Of a DNA stretch of 45,702 bases, positions 6,873 to 15,661 are shown piece by piece. This DNA comes from Lachnospiraceae bacterium UBA5902 (GTDB lineage: Bacteria > Bacillota > Clostridia > Lachnospirales > Lachnospiraceae). The translations under genes were made by a program, and so were the position numbers. The first letter of the stretch is position 1. Each line of letters begins with the position of its first letter. The notes below the pieces were generated by a model that searched no databases, had not been told where the DNA came from, and was given only the letters and a program-made list of their open reading frames with translations. The stretch covers positions 1-45,702 of the forward strand of contig DJEI01000059.1 of NCBI GenBank assembly GCA_002431865.1. The letters are read 5' to 3'.

Positions 6873-9239
6873 ATGGAAATAAAGGATATTATTAAGAATA
6901 TGACGCTCGAGGAGAAGGCACATCTGGTGAATGGTGCGACCTTCTTCGGAAGCTATGGAATTGATCGTCTCGGTGTGCCGCGTATGCAGCTTTTAGATGG
7001 TGTAACCGGTATGAATCTGGAACAGGTATTTGGCGATATGACCGAGTATGAGGACTGGTCGAACGCCGAGGAGCGTAAGCAGATCGACGCAGATACAAGC
7101 AAGCCGGTCAATATGATCGGAAGCACGCGGCTTGTGCATGTGATCGAGCATTATTTCGAGCCGGAGAAGCTTTCCGAGGATGAGAAGGTATTGTATGGCT
7201 GGGTGAAGAAGCATATGGATGTGCGCCTGCAGGGAAAGGACTATGCGCCGGGCTGTTATCCACCGGGCATCCTGCTTGGCTGTACATGGAATCCGGAGGT
7301 GATCCGTAAGGTTGGTGAGGCACTTGGCTTGGAGTGTTGTGTCTATGGCGTGCATTTCCTGCTTGGCCCAAATGTCAATATTTTGCGTGATCCGAGAAAC
7401 GGACGTCTCTTCGAGGGATATTCGGAGGACCCATGTGTCATATCGAAGCTCGCACCAGAGATTGTGAAAGGCATCCAGAGCTATGGTGTCTCTGCGACCG
7501 TGAAGCATTATGCGGCGAACAGTCAGGAGACAAACCGGGTAGGAATCGACGAGACGATCTCGAAGCGCGCATTGGAGGAGATTTATTTCCCAGGGTTCCG
7601 TGCGTGTGTGAAAGAGGGTGGTACGAAGTCTATCATGAATGCGTACAACCGGATCAACGGAGTGCGATGTACAGAGAGCAAATGGCTGTTAGACGAGAAG
7701 TTGCGCAAGGATTTTGGCTTTGACGGTATGGTAATGTCGGACTGGGGTGCTGTCTTAGATCCAGCCAAGGCACTTGCTGGCGGAACAGATCTCGCGATGC
7801 CGGGACCGGGCGAACCGCAGGCAATCTATGATGCAGTGAAAGCAGGTACACTGCCAGAGGAGAAGGTCGATCAGGCATGTGTACGTGTACTTACTGCAAT
7901 CAAGTGGATTACAGAGAATTATAAGAAGGAAGAAGTCGATAAGCTTCCGGTAGAAGAAATCATGAAGCAGACGGACGAGGCAGCCTACGAGGCAGCGTGC
8001 GAGGGAATAGTATTGCTTAAAAATGATGCGGCATGCCCACTTGCAAAGCATACGAAAATCGCACTGCTTGGCAGCGGACATGCACAGATGCTGGAGTGTG
8101 GTTCCGGTTCTGCTGGTATTGATACAAGCCGTCACGGTGATGTAGTGGCAGAGTTTGCACGGTATTTTGATGTGGTTGATGAGGCACAGGCAGAGTATGC
8201 GGTTGTGATCGGCATTGTACCGGGAATGGAAGGAAATGACCGGAAGACGCTCTTGCTTACCGATGAGGATCTGGCAGTGCTGAAACGGTTGGAACAGGCT
8301 GGTAAGAACGTGATATTAGTTCTGAATACATGCGGGCCAATCGATATGCGTGAGATTGATACAGACAATGTAAAGGCGGTCTTTGCAACATTCCTTCCGG
8401 GTATGGCAGGTGCAAAAGCACTTTCCGATATGATCGCAGGTGAGGTAAATCCATCCGGTAAACTGACAATTACATTCCCGGAGCGGATCGAGGATATGCC
8501 AACATACATGAATTTCCCGGGAGATGGGTATCATGTATTCTATGGCGAAGGTATTTATGTCGGTTACCGGTATTATGATAAGAAGAAGCTTCGCCCGCGG
8601 TATCCGTTCGGATATGGATTGTCATATACGACGTTTGACTGCAAACTGGTGGATGCAGTCGTCGATGGAGATACGATCAAGGTTCATACAACCGTGGAGA
8701 ATACCGGTAAGGCTGCAGGCAGTGAGGTCGTACAGATCTATATTCATGATCCGCACAGTACAATATCAAAGCCGGAGAAGGAGCTGAAAGCTTTCGAGAA
8801 AGTCAAGCTTGCACCGGGCGGGAAGAAGGATGTAACCTTTGCGATTGCGATCCGGGATCTTGCATCGTATGATATGGATCTTGAACAGTTTGCGGTGGAG
8901 GAAGGATATTATGACATTCTGGCTGCAACCTCTTCAGCGGCGGAGGATGTATTTGGTGAGACGCGCATCTATCTGGATGTGAAGTCTCCATATAGTTACA
9001 GTGTGGATACACCGCTTAAGGTCATCTGCGAGGATGAGGCACTGCTTGCAGCGGCAAATCAGGCATGGGCAGCCGAGGGCTGGGATATTGGCGTCATCCA
9101 GAACAATTATCAGTATTCTCCACAGAAGTCCCTGCGTGAGATATTGGTATATCTTGACACGTATCTGCGGACAGAAGAGAAGGTGGCGCATTTTATAGCC
9201 ACATTCGAAGAGAATATAAAGAATATAAAGAAAAAATAA
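6873..9239 (+). CDS. Glycoside hydrolase family 3 beta-glycosidase (beta-glucosidase-like), cytoplasmic
   Basis: 788 residues without a signal peptide. The N-terminal TIM barrel carries GPNVNILRDPRNGRLFEGYSED (shown split: GPNVNILRDPRNGR then LFEGYSED) and the KHYAANSQE substrate-site motif. The nucleophile Asp290 lies in VMSDWGAVLD. An alpha/beta sandwich domain (VLLKNDAACPL onward, about 375) and a C-terminal fibronectin-III-like domain (about 600-690, EVVQIYIHDP) complete the classic bacterial GH3 plan. It probably releases terminal beta-linked sugars from imported oligosaccharides. The exact substrate cannot be predicted. Extra residues at about 48-115, before the barrel core, are typical of the clostridial subgroup. 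Spacing to both neighbours is about 30 bases. Confidence 0.93.
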   Translation: MEIKDIIKNMTLEEKAHLVNGATFFGSYGIDRLGVPRMQLLDGVTGMNLEQVFGDMTEYEDWSNAEERKQIDADTSKPVNMIGSTRLVHVIEHYFEPEKLSEDEKVLYGWVKKHMDVRLQGKDYAPGCYPPGILLGCTWNPEVIRKVGEALGLECCVYGVHFLLGPNVNILRDPRNGRLFEGYSEDPCVISKLAPEIVKGIQSYGVSATVKHYAANSQETNRVGIDETISKRALEEIYFPGFRACVKEGGTKSIMNAYNRINGVRCTESKWLLDEKLRKDFGFDGMVMSDWGAVLDPAKALAGGTDLAMPGPGEPQAIYDAVKAGTLPEEKVDQACVRVLTAIKWITENYKKEEVDKLPVEEIMKQTDEAAYEAACEGIVLLKNDAACPLAKHTKIALLGSGHAQMLECGSGSAGIDTSRHGDVVAEFARYFDVVDEAQAEYAVVIGIVPGMEGNDRKTLLLTDEDLAVLKRLEQAGKNVILVLNTCGPIDMREIDTDNVKAVFATFLPGMAGAKALSDMIAGEVNPSGKLTITFPERIEDMPTYMNFPGDGYHVFYGEGIYVGYRYYDKKKLRPRYPFGYGLSYTTFDCKLVDAVVDGDTIKVHTTVENTGKAAGSEVVQIYIHDPHSTISKPEKELKAFEKVKLAPGGKKDVTFAIAIRDLASYDMDLEQFAVEEGYYDILAATSSAAEDVFGETRIYLDVKSPYSYSVDTPLKVICEDEALLAAANQAWAAEGWDIGVIQNNYQYSPQKSLREILVYLDTYLRTEEKVAHFIATFEENIKNIKKK

Positions 9240-9271
9240 TAATAGATAATGCGTAAAAAGGAGGCAGCCAT

Positions 9272-10729
9272 ATGGCAGTGCTTGCACAGTTAGAACCGAA
9301 AGCAGTCTTTCATTATTTTGAGGAGATCTGTGGGATTCCGCACGGATCTTCGGACACACAGGCAATCAGCAATTATCTGGTTGCATTTGCAAAAAAACGG
9401 AATCTCTATGTGAGACAGGATACACTTGGCAATGTCATCATCAAGAAGCCGGCGACAAGCGGCTATGAAGATGCACCAGTCGTGATGCTGCAGGGACATA
9501 TGGATATGGTCTGCGAGAAGACGGACGACAAGAAGATCGATTTCCATACGCAGGGATTGGATCTGGTGCTTGAGGGGAATGTGATCCACGCAGACCGGAC
9601 GACCCTTGGCGGTGATGACGGAATCGCCGTTGCGTTTGCGCTTGCCATCTTAGATGCTTCCGATATTCCACATTCGGAGCTGGAGGTTGTAATCACTGTG
9701 GATGAAGAAATCGGTATGCTTGGCGCAGCAGGCATCACGACAGAGGATCTGCAGGCATCGTATATGTTGAATCTCGATTCAGAGGATGAGGGGCAGCTAC
9801 TGGTCGGCTGTGCCGGTGGTATGACGGCGGTCTGCCATATGCCGATCGAGTGGGAAGCATGTAATCTGATGCATCCGGTCTGTATGCAGCTTAGCGTGGA
9901 TGGACTGCTCGGCGGACATTCCGGCATGGAGATCATCAAGCAGCGCGCGAATGCGAACAAGACACTTGGAAGAGCGTTAAAGGCGATACAGGCAGCGGCA
10001 GACATCCGGCTTGTGTCAATTGACGGCGGCAAGAAGGACAATGCGATTCCACGTGCGGCACAGGCGGTATTCATTGTGGAGGCAGAAGCAAAGGATGACG
10101 TACATCAGGCAGTGCAGACGCTGCAGGAGGCGATCAGCCATGAATACGAGGTAAGTGATCCGGCTGTGACATTGAAGACAAAAGAATGCACAGAAGCAGT
10201 GGCGCACGTGATGAACCGTGCAAGCGGCGATGCAATGATTGATGCACTGGTGCTGCTTCCAAATGGTGTGCAGAAGATGAGTGATGCGATGCCGGGACTC
10301 GTGCAGACGTCGCTCAATCTTGGTATCCTTACCATGAAAGAAGACGAAGTGCAGATGGGATTTTCGGTGCGGAGCAGCGTTGGAAGTGAGAAGAATCTGC
10401 TTGCCCTACAGATCCGGACGCTGTGTGAGCGTCTGGGTGGACAGTATACCGAGAGTGGAGCATATCCGGCATGGGAGTATAAGCAGGAGTCAAAGCTTCG
10501 TGATGTGATGGTCGCTGTCTATGAGGAGTTATACGGTGAGAAACCAAAGCTGGATGTGATCCATGCGGGCGTGGAATGTGGATTATTCATGGATAAGATG
10601 AAAGAGCTGGACTGCGTATCGTATGGTCCGCAGATGTATGACATCCATACGCCGAATGAACGATTGTATGTTGACAGCGTACAGAGAACATGGGAATATA
10701 CACTGGAGATCTTAAAGAGACTGAAATAG
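9272..10729 (+). CDS. pepD: Aminoacyl-histidine dipeptidase (M20/PepD)
   Basis: A 485-residue cytoplasmic metallopeptidase of the M20 family that cleaves Xaa-His and related dipeptides. Two-zinc-site residues are visible: His76 and Asp78 in LQGHMDMVCEK, Asp115/Asp116 in LGGDDGIAVA, Glu145/Glu146 in VDEEIGMLGAAG, and a C-terminal His in YDIHTPNERLYVDS. The inserted dimerisation domain spans about 205-390 and includes GGHSGMEI. The start follows AAAGGAGG. It sits 32 bases after the GH3 gene and 18 before hisC, consistent with one transcript for nutrient salvage. Confidence 0.95.
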   Translation: MAVLAQLEPKAVFHYFEEICGIPHGSSDTQAISNYLVAFAKKRNLYVRQDTLGNVIIKKPATSGYEDAPVVMLQGHMDMVCEKTDDKKIDFHTQGLDLVLEGNVIHADRTTLGGDDGIAVAFALAILDASDIPHSELEVVITVDEEIGMLGAAGITTEDLQASYMLNLDSEDEGQLLVGCAGGMTAVCHMPIEWEACNLMHPVCMQLSVDGLLGGHSGMEIIKQRANANKTLGRALKAIQAAADIRLVSIDGGKKDNAIPRAAQAVFIVEAEAKDDVHQAVQTLQEAISHEYEVSDPAVTLKTKECTEAVAHVMNRASGDAMIDALVLLPNGVQKMSDAMPGLVQTSLNLGILTMKEDEVQMGFSVRSSVGSEKNLLALQIRTLCERLGGQYTESGAYPAWEYKQESKLRDVMVAVYEELYGEKPKLDVIHAGVECGLFMDKMKELDCVSYGPQMYDIHTPNERLYVDSVQRTWEYTLEILKRLK

Positions 10730-10747
10730 TTTGGAGGAACGAGACTT

Positions 10748-11794
10748 ATGGGAAACTGGGAAGCAAATATACGAAAGGTTGTGCCATATGTACCGGGCGA
10801 ACAGCCAAAGGAACAGGATATTATCAAGTTAAATACAAATGAAAATCCATACCCGCCGGCACCGGAGGTGTTGAATAATCAGGTGGAATTAGCAAATCTG
10901 CGTCTGTATCCGGATCCGGCAGCGACGAAGCTGGTTGAGGCAATCGCAGAATATCACGGTGTGGATAAAAAGCAGGTATTTGTCGGTGTCGGAAGCGACG
11001 ATGTACTTGCGATGTCTTTTATGACATTTTTTAATTCGGGAAAGCCAATCTTCTTCCCGGATATTACATATTCATTCTATGATGTGTGGGCAGATATGCT
11101 CCGGATTCCATATGAGACAAAGCCGCTCGATGCAAACTTCCGCATCCAAGCGTCTGATTATTATGGTGAAAATGGCGGCGTTGTATTCCCGAATCCGAAT
11201 GCGCCAACCGGAATTGCAGAGCCGGTCGGGTTTGTGCGTGATATTGTGAGCCACAACCCGGACGTGATCGTGATCGTGGATGAGGCGTACGTCGATTTCG
11301 GTGGACAGACAGCACTGCCGCTTCTGGAGGAGTTTGATAATCTACTCGTTGTCCGTACGTTCTCGAAGTCCCGTTCGATGGCAGGACTCCGTATCGGATA
11401 TGCAATCGGAAATGAGAAGCTGATAGGTTACTTAAACGATGTCAAATATTCCTACAATTCCTATACGATGGATCTGACAAGCATTGAGCTTGGAGCATGC
11501 TCCATCAAGGCGGATGATTATTTCAAGGAGATGGTCAAGAAAGTCGTCGATACGAGAACATGGTTTGTGAAGGAGATCGAGGCACTTGGATTTACCGTGC
11601 TTCCGTCAAGTGCGAACTTTGTATTTGCGACACACAAGACGATTCCGGCGAAAGAGATATTTGAAAAGGCAAGAGAAAATAAGATTTTTGTACGGTATTT
11701 TGATAAGCCAAGGATTGACAATTATCTGCGTATCAGCATTGGAACCGATAAAGAAATGCAATTATTTGTTGCATTTTTGAAAACTTTGCTGTAA
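10748..11794 (+). CDS. hisC: Histidinol-phosphate aminotransferase
   Basis: PLP-dependent class I/II aminotransferase of 348 residues that converts imidazole-acetol phosphate to histidinol phosphate in histidine synthesis. Visible are IIKLNTNENPYPPAP at the N-terminus, the PLP-phosphate region VGSDDVLAMS, VFPNPNAPTG, VIVDEAYVDFGG and the Schiff-base Lys207 in VRTFSKSRSMAGLR. The C-terminal arginine motif is DNYLRISIGT. No other histidine gene is nearby, so this may be a detached copy or a broad aromatic/HisC-like aminotransferase. It is the last gene of the proA run. Confidence 0.9.
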   Translation: MGNWEANIRKVVPYVPGEQPKEQDIIKLNTNENPYPPAPEVLNNQVELANLRLYPDPAATKLVEAIAEYHGVDKKQVFVGVGSDDVLAMSFMTFFNSGKPIFFPDITYSFYDVWADMLRIPYETKPLDANFRIQASDYYGENGGVVFPNPNAPTGIAEPVGFVRDIVSHNPDVIVIVDEAYVDFGGQTALPLLEEFDNLLVVRTFSKSRSMAGLRIGYAIGNEKLIGYLNDVKYSYNSYTMDLTSIELGACSIKADDYFKEMVKKVVDTRTWFVKEIEALGFTVLPSSANFVFATHKTIPAKEIFEKARENKIFVRYFDKPRIDNYLRISIGTDKEMQLFVAFLKTLL

Positions 11795-11798
11795 GTGG

Positions 11799-11827
11799 TT
11801 GTGCTTTTGTAAAAAAGAAAATATAAT
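11799..11827 (+). promoter_or_regulatory. SigA-type promoter for the DUF5688 gene
   Basis: TTGTGC (11799-11804), 17-base spacer, TATAAT (11822-11827). The predicted transcript would begin just before a terminator-like hairpin. Confidence 0.6.
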
Positions 11828-11840
11828 AGGGAATGTCATC

Positions 11841-11866
11841 ATTCAGACATGTCCGGTCTGAATTTT
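11841..11866 (+). terminator. Terminator-like hairpin between hisC and the DUF5688 gene
   Basis: Stem ATTCAGAC (11841-11848) with GTCTGAAT (11856-11863), seven-base loop, then a short T run. It can end the hisC transcript, but it also lies downstream of the promoter at 11799-11827 and so may sit in the leader of the next gene. Confidence 0.55.
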
Positions 11867-11902
11867 CCTGCGCGAATTATTTAGAATAAAGGAGTTTTAA
11901 AT

Positions 11903-12799
11903 ATGGAGCGTATGGATTTTAAATCTTTTTGTGATGCCGTGGTAAACGGTATTGCAGAGTTTCTTTTGCAGTATGAGATTGAGAGCATCCGGCTGGAGAC
12001 GGTGTGTCATAACAATGGCGTCGAGCATGTCGGACTTGTGATTTTATTGCAGGGAGATTATGTATCCCCAACGATTTATCTGGAACAATATTATCAGTAT
12101 ATGGTGCGGCAGCATGTATCTCTTTCTGATGTGTTAGAACTGGTCGCAAAGGAATACAGACGGGTGGAAGGCTGCCTGCAAAAGCAGGAGCCGCTGGCGG
12201 TTGATCTGGATCAGATGCAGAGCCGTGTCTTTCTGCGCCTGGTGAATTACGAACGCAATCGGGAAGCACTCGCAAGCTGTCCGTATATTCCGTTTCATGA
12301 TATGGCAATCACATTTCGCTATCTTGTAAAGATGGATGAGGCTGGGATTGCTTCGGCGTTGATTGATTATGACAGCATGGAGAAGAGCGCATGTACAGTG
12401 GAAGAACTGTACCGCATGGCAAAGGAGAACACGATTCGGCTGTTCCCACCATTTCTTATGCGGCTGGATGAATTTTTGCGGACACGGTTTCCACAGGAAC
12501 ATGTGTATCCGGAGGAGCCGGAGGTCTATATTCTATCGAACCGGCAGTTTATCTATGGTGCCACGATGATGCTTTATAAGGATGTGGTCGCCTCGTTTGC
12601 AGAGCGGATGGGAAAGAGTGTCTACATTGTGCCGTCGAGTGTGAACGAGCTGTTATTGTGTCTTACAGATGCAAAAAAAGAAAAGGAAATGTTAGAAAAT
12701 ACACTCCGGGAAGTCAATGAATTTGTAGTTCCAGACACGGAATTTCTGTCAGATGCGGTCTATTTTTACGATAAAGAATTGGGAAATATTGTAGGATAA
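11903..12799 (+). CDS. DUF5688 family protein of unknown function
   Basis: 298 residues, no signal peptide or membrane segment, matching the DUF5688 proteins that occur in many copies in Lachnospiraceae genomes. Family-like features are the N-terminal helix [16 protein letters not shown], the segment [13 protein letters not shown], the YLEQYYQYM stretch, and a C-terminal half ending with [18 protein letters not shown]. Function is unknown; I do not assign one. The start has an AAAGGAG site. It has its own promoter and is followed closely by a cold-shock gene that also has its own promoter, so it is probably monocistronic. Confidence 0.8.
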   Translation: MERMDFKSFCDAVVNGIAEFLLQYEIESIRLETVCHNNGVEHVGLVILLQGDYVSPTIYLEQYYQYMVRQHVSLSDVLELVAKEYRRVEGCLQKQEPLAVDLDQMQSRVFLRLVNYERNREALASCPYIPFHDMAITFRYLVKMDEAGIASALIDYDSMEKSACTVEELYRMAKENTIRLFPPFLMRLDEFLRTRFPQEHVYPEEPEVYILSNRQFIYGATMMLYKDVVASFAERMGKSVYIVPSSVNELLLCLTDAKKEKEMLENTLREVNEFVVPDTEFLSDAVYFYDKELGNIVG

Positions 12800-12803
12800 A
12801 TGC

Positions 12804-12832
12804 TTGACGAATGCACGTGTGTGTGCTATTGT
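12804..12832 (+). promoter_or_regulatory. Extended -10 promoter for the cold-shock gene
   Basis: TTGACG (12804-12809), 17-base spacer, TATTGT (12827-12832) preceded by TGC. The short 5' leader contains a small stem, ATTTTC-agata-GAAAAT, before the GGAGG site. Confidence 0.7.
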
Positions 12833-12884
12833 TAAGACGCATTTTCAGATAGAAAATGTGATTTTAAAAATTGGAGGATTTGTC

Positions 12885-13088
12885 ATGACAAAAGGTACAG
12901 TAAAGTGGTTCAACAGCCAGAAGGGCTTTGGATTCATCACAGACGAGAACGGCAAGGATGTATTCGTACATTACTCAGGACTGAACATGGAAGGTTATAA
13001 GAACCTCGAAGAGAATCAGCAGGTTGAGTTTGATGTTGTTGATGGTGAGAAGGGACCACAGGCTACAAACGTAACTGTTATCAAGTAG
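12885..13088 (+). CDS. Cold-shock protein (CspA family)
   Basis: A 67-residue single OB-fold RNA/DNA chaperone. The RNP-1 motif KGFGFIT (about 16-22) and RNP-2 motif VFVHYS (about 30-35) are intact, as is the N-terminal GTVKWFNSQ. The protein melts RNA structure and supports translation, often in cold or stationary conditions. The start is the ATG after TTGGAGG; the frame is open for 27 codons further upstream, but that part overlaps the promoter. It has a dedicated promoter and a terminator about 105 bases downstream, so it is a single-gene unit. Confidence 0.96.
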   Translation: MTKGTVKWFNSQKGFGFITDENGKDVFVHYSGLNMEGYKNLEENQQVEFDVVDGEKGPQATNVTVIK

Positions 13089-13193
13089 TTTAGCTTAATC
13101 AAGTAACAGGGTACCTATATTTTATAGATTCTGCATGCATTGTTATACTGAATTTTGAATTGGGATTTGTTATATTTATTGAGTGAAACAAAG

Positions 13194-13229
13194 TAGGAGT
13201 CACCGCGTAAAACGATGACTCCTATTTTT
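13194..13229 (+). terminator. Intrinsic terminator after the cold-shock gene
   Basis: Nine-base perfect stem TAGGAGTCA (13194-13202) with TGACTCCTA (13216-13224), followed by TTTTT. The 105 bases between the stop codon and this hairpin are AT-rich with no other feature I can support. Confidence 0.88.
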
Positions 13230-13237
13230 GTATTTTA

Positions 13238-13266
13238 TTGACAAAAACAGGCAAATGGCATAGAAT
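13238..13266 (+). promoter_or_regulatory. Strong SigA-type promoter for the TetR gene
   Basis: TTGACA (13238-13243), 17-base spacer, TAGAAT (13261-13266). This is near consensus and directly follows the cold-shock terminator. Confidence 0.8.
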
Positions 13267-13302
13267 GAACGTATGTAAAAAATAGGACGGAGAGGAAAAC
13301 TA

Positions 13303-13896
13303 TTGGGGGACAGCTTTGTATCAAGAAAAGATAGAATAATCGCATCTGCAATCGAAATTATCAGCGAATCCGGATTATCAGCTCTTACAACTAAAAATCT
13401 TGCCCTGAAAGAAAATATGTCAGAGGCACTCCTGTACAAATATTTTGGCGGCATTGATGAAGTGCTCGTGGAGGTGGTCGAGACATATTCAAAGTTTGAC
13501 AAAGGCATTCGTCAGACGGTGCAGGCAAAGGATGCAGCTTATGTGGAAAAACTGATTGATTATCTGGAAGCGTATGCAACCTATTACGATAACTATTATG
13601 CGATTTCCACATTGATGCTTCAGTATGAAGAACTGTTACATATCGTGGAGACGCGGGAGAAGATTGCATGGTGCATCACAGAACGTTTGGCATTTCTGGG
13701 AGATTTGTTTCAAAAAGCAATGGACGCCGGAGAAATCTCAGACGTCATTTCGGCGCCTGTTTTGGCAAACAATGTAACGGGTATGGCGATGAGCCATATA
13801 TTGGAACGCAGAATTTCTTATCACAAGAAGTCATTCAAGGAAGAATATATGGATAATATTCAGAAATGGATGCAGTTACTTCAGATAAAAAAATAA
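13303..13896 (+). CDS. TetR/AcrR-family transcriptional regulator
   Basis: 197 residues with an N-terminal TetR helix-turn-helix (about 5-50). The recognition-helix region reads ALTTKNLALKENMSEALLYKYF. The ligand-binding C-terminal part is variable, so the ligand is unknown. I use the TTG start because GGAGAGG lies seven bases upstream and no ATG occurs before the domain. It has a near-consensus promoter. It is upstream of a lone receiver-domain gene (28 bases) and, further on, of an export operon that could be its target, but no operator is evident. Confidence 0.85.
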   Translation: MGDSFVSRKDRIIASAIEIISESGLSALTTKNLALKENMSEALLYKYFGGIDEVLVEVVETYSKFDKGIRQTVQAKDAAYVEKLIDYLEAYATYYDNYYAISTLMLQYEELLHIVETREKIAWCITERLAFLGDLFQKAMDAGEISDVISAPVLANNVTGMAMSHILERRISYHKKSFKEEYMDNIQKWMQLLQIKK

Positions 13897-13924
13897 GCGT
13901 GAGAATAGGATTGGGAGGCAGTTT

Positions 13925-14314
13925 ATGAAAGTATTAGTAGCAGAGGACGATTTGGCAAGTGGTAAATTTATGCAGAAGCTATTGTCAAAGTATGGCGAAG
14001 TTGTACTGGCAAGAGATGGAATTGCGGCCGTGGATGAATTTGTAAATGCGGTCAGCACGAATGAACGGTTCGATCTGATCTGTATGGATATTATGATGCC
14101 AAAGATTGATGGATATAAGGCGCTGGCGTCTATCCGGGATGCGGAGCGGAAGCTTGGAACACCAAGAGACAAGCGCTGTAAGGTCATTATGATCAGTGCA
14201 CTTGATGAAGGGTTTGATGCAAGCTATGCGAGTGATGATTATGAGGAGTATATGTGTAAGCCGATTGATATCATGAAGTTTGACAGCCTGATTCGTAAGC
14301 TTGAGATCATCTAG
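13925..14314 (+). CDS. Stand-alone response-regulator receiver domain protein (CheY-like)
   Basis: 129 residues, only a receiver domain with no output domain. The acidic pocket EDD (7-9), phospho-acceptor Asp55 in LICMDIMMPKIDG, Ser91 and Lys112 in MCKP are all present, so it should be phosphorylated by a histidine kinase. No kinase is encoded nearby. Such single-domain proteins act by protein-protein contact or as phosphate relays. It starts after GGGAGG and is followed 10 bases later by rarA, so the TetR, receiver and rarA genes are probably cotranscribed. Confidence 0.9.
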   Translation: MKVLVAEDDLASGKFMQKLLSKYGEVVLARDGIAAVDEFVNAVSTNERFDLICMDIMMPKIDGYKALASIRDAERKLGTPRDKRCKVIMISALDEGFDASYASDDYEEYMCKPIDIMKFDSLIRKLEII

Positions 14315-14324
14315 GTAAAAACAA

Positions 14325-15650
14325 ATGGATTTATTTGATTATATGAGAGAAACAAACATGAAGAAGGGCGAATCCCCGCTTGCAAAGCGGCTTCGACCGA
14401 CTTCATTGGACGAGGTAGTAGGGCAGGAGCACATTCTTGGAAAGGATAAGCTGTTGTATCGTGTGATACAGGCAGATAAGCTCAGCTCGATTATCTTATA
14501 CGGTCCACCAGGGACGGGGAAGACAACGCTTGCGATGGTGATCGCCAATACGACAAGCGCGGTATTTAAGGAACTGAATGCGACGACTGCCGGGAAGAAG
14601 GATATCGAGGCAGTGGTGAAGGAATCAAAAGATAATCTCGGAATGTATGGCAAGAAGACGATTCTTTTTGTGGACGAGATTCATCGGTTTAACAAAGCGC
14701 AGCAGGATTATCTTCTCCCGTTTGTGGAGGATGGAACGGTAATACTGATAGGCGCGACAACGGAGAATCCTTATTTTGAAGTGAATTCTGCGTTGATATC
14801 GCGCTCTTCTATTTTTCAGCTAAAACCGTTGTCGAAGGAGAACATTAAGACGTTGATCCGGCGTGCAGTGACCGATACCGAAAAGGGTATGGGAAGCTAT
14901 GACGTGGAGATCACGGAGGAGGCAGTTGATTTCCTGGCAGATATGTCAGAGGGTGATGCGAGACATGCACTGAATGCGGTTGAGCTTGGAATCCTGTCGA
15001 CCGAGCGGAATCCGGAGACGGGGAAGATTGTGATTGATCTTCCTGTGGCGGAGGAGTGCATTCAGCGGCGCTCTATACGATATGATAAAGATGGGGATAA
15101 CCACTATGACATTATTTCCGCGTTTATAAAAAGCATGCGCGGGTCCGATCCGGATGCCGCCGTGTATTATCTGGCAAAGATGTTATACGCAGGGGAGAGC
15201 GTGACATTTATCGCCAGAAGAATTATGATTTGTGCCAGTGAGGATGTCGGCAACGCAGACCCGCAGGCAATACAGGTGGCAACCGCATGTGCACAGGCAG
15301 TGGAACGTGTTGGTATGCCAGAGGCACAGATCATATTGGCGCAGGCGGCAACCTATGTGGCATGTGCACCGAAGAGCAATGCGGTAGTAAATGCGATTTT
15401 CGATGCGATGCAGGCAGTCAAAGAGGTTGGAAACTGTCAGGTGCCGGTCTATCTTCGGGATGCACATTATTCCGGAGCGGCAAAGCTTGGCAATGTCGGA
15501 TACAAGTATGCGCATGATTATGAAAATCATTATGTGGAGCAACAGTATCTGCCGGATCAGTTAGTAGGGAGAACATTCTATAAGCCGGGGGATCTCGGAT
15601 ATGAAAAGCATATACAGGATTGGTTTCACCTGATAAAAAAAGAAAAGTAA
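14325..15650 (+). CDS. rarA: Replication-associated recombination protein A (MgsA/RarA AAA+ ATPase)
   Basis: A 441-residue AAA+ clamp-loader-like ATPase that acts at stalled replication forks and interacts with SSB. Walker A GPPGTGKTT (about 63-71), Walker B LFVDEIHRFNK (about 108-118), sensor-1 GATTENP and an arginine-finger region are visible, followed by the C-terminal MgsA tetramerisation domain (about 245-430, YYLAKMLYAGE, FIARRIMICASEDVG). The start MDLFDYM matches the family N-terminus although only a weak AGG precedes it. The gene ends 11 bases before the first adaptor gene. Confidence 0.95.
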   Translation: MDLFDYMRETNMKKGESPLAKRLRPTSLDEVVGQEHILGKDKLLYRVIQADKLSSIILYGPPGTGKTTLAMVIANTTSAVFKELNATTAGKKDIEAVVKESKDNLGMYGKKTILFVDEIHRFNKAQQDYLLPFVEDGTVILIGATTENPYFEVNSALISRSSIFQLKPLSKENIKTLIRRAVTDTEKGMGSYDVEITEEAVDFLADMSEGDARHALNAVELGILSTERNPETGKIVIDLPVAEECIQRRSIRYDKDGDNHYDIISAFIKSMRGSDPDAAVYYLAKMLYAGESVTFIARRIMICASEDVGNADPQAIQVATACAQAVERVGMPEAQIILAQAATYVACAPKSNAVVNAIFDAMQAVKEVGNCQVPVYLRDAHYSGAAKLGNVGYKYAHDYENHYVEQQYLPDQLVGRTFYKPGDLGYEKHIQDWFHLIKKEK

Positions 15651-15661
15651 GAGGTATGGAA

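Noticed and set aside
13089..13193. Possible small gene in the long 3' region of the cold-shock gene
   Set aside because: The stretch is AT-rich with stop codons in all frames and no ribosome binding site; I see only an untranslated tail.
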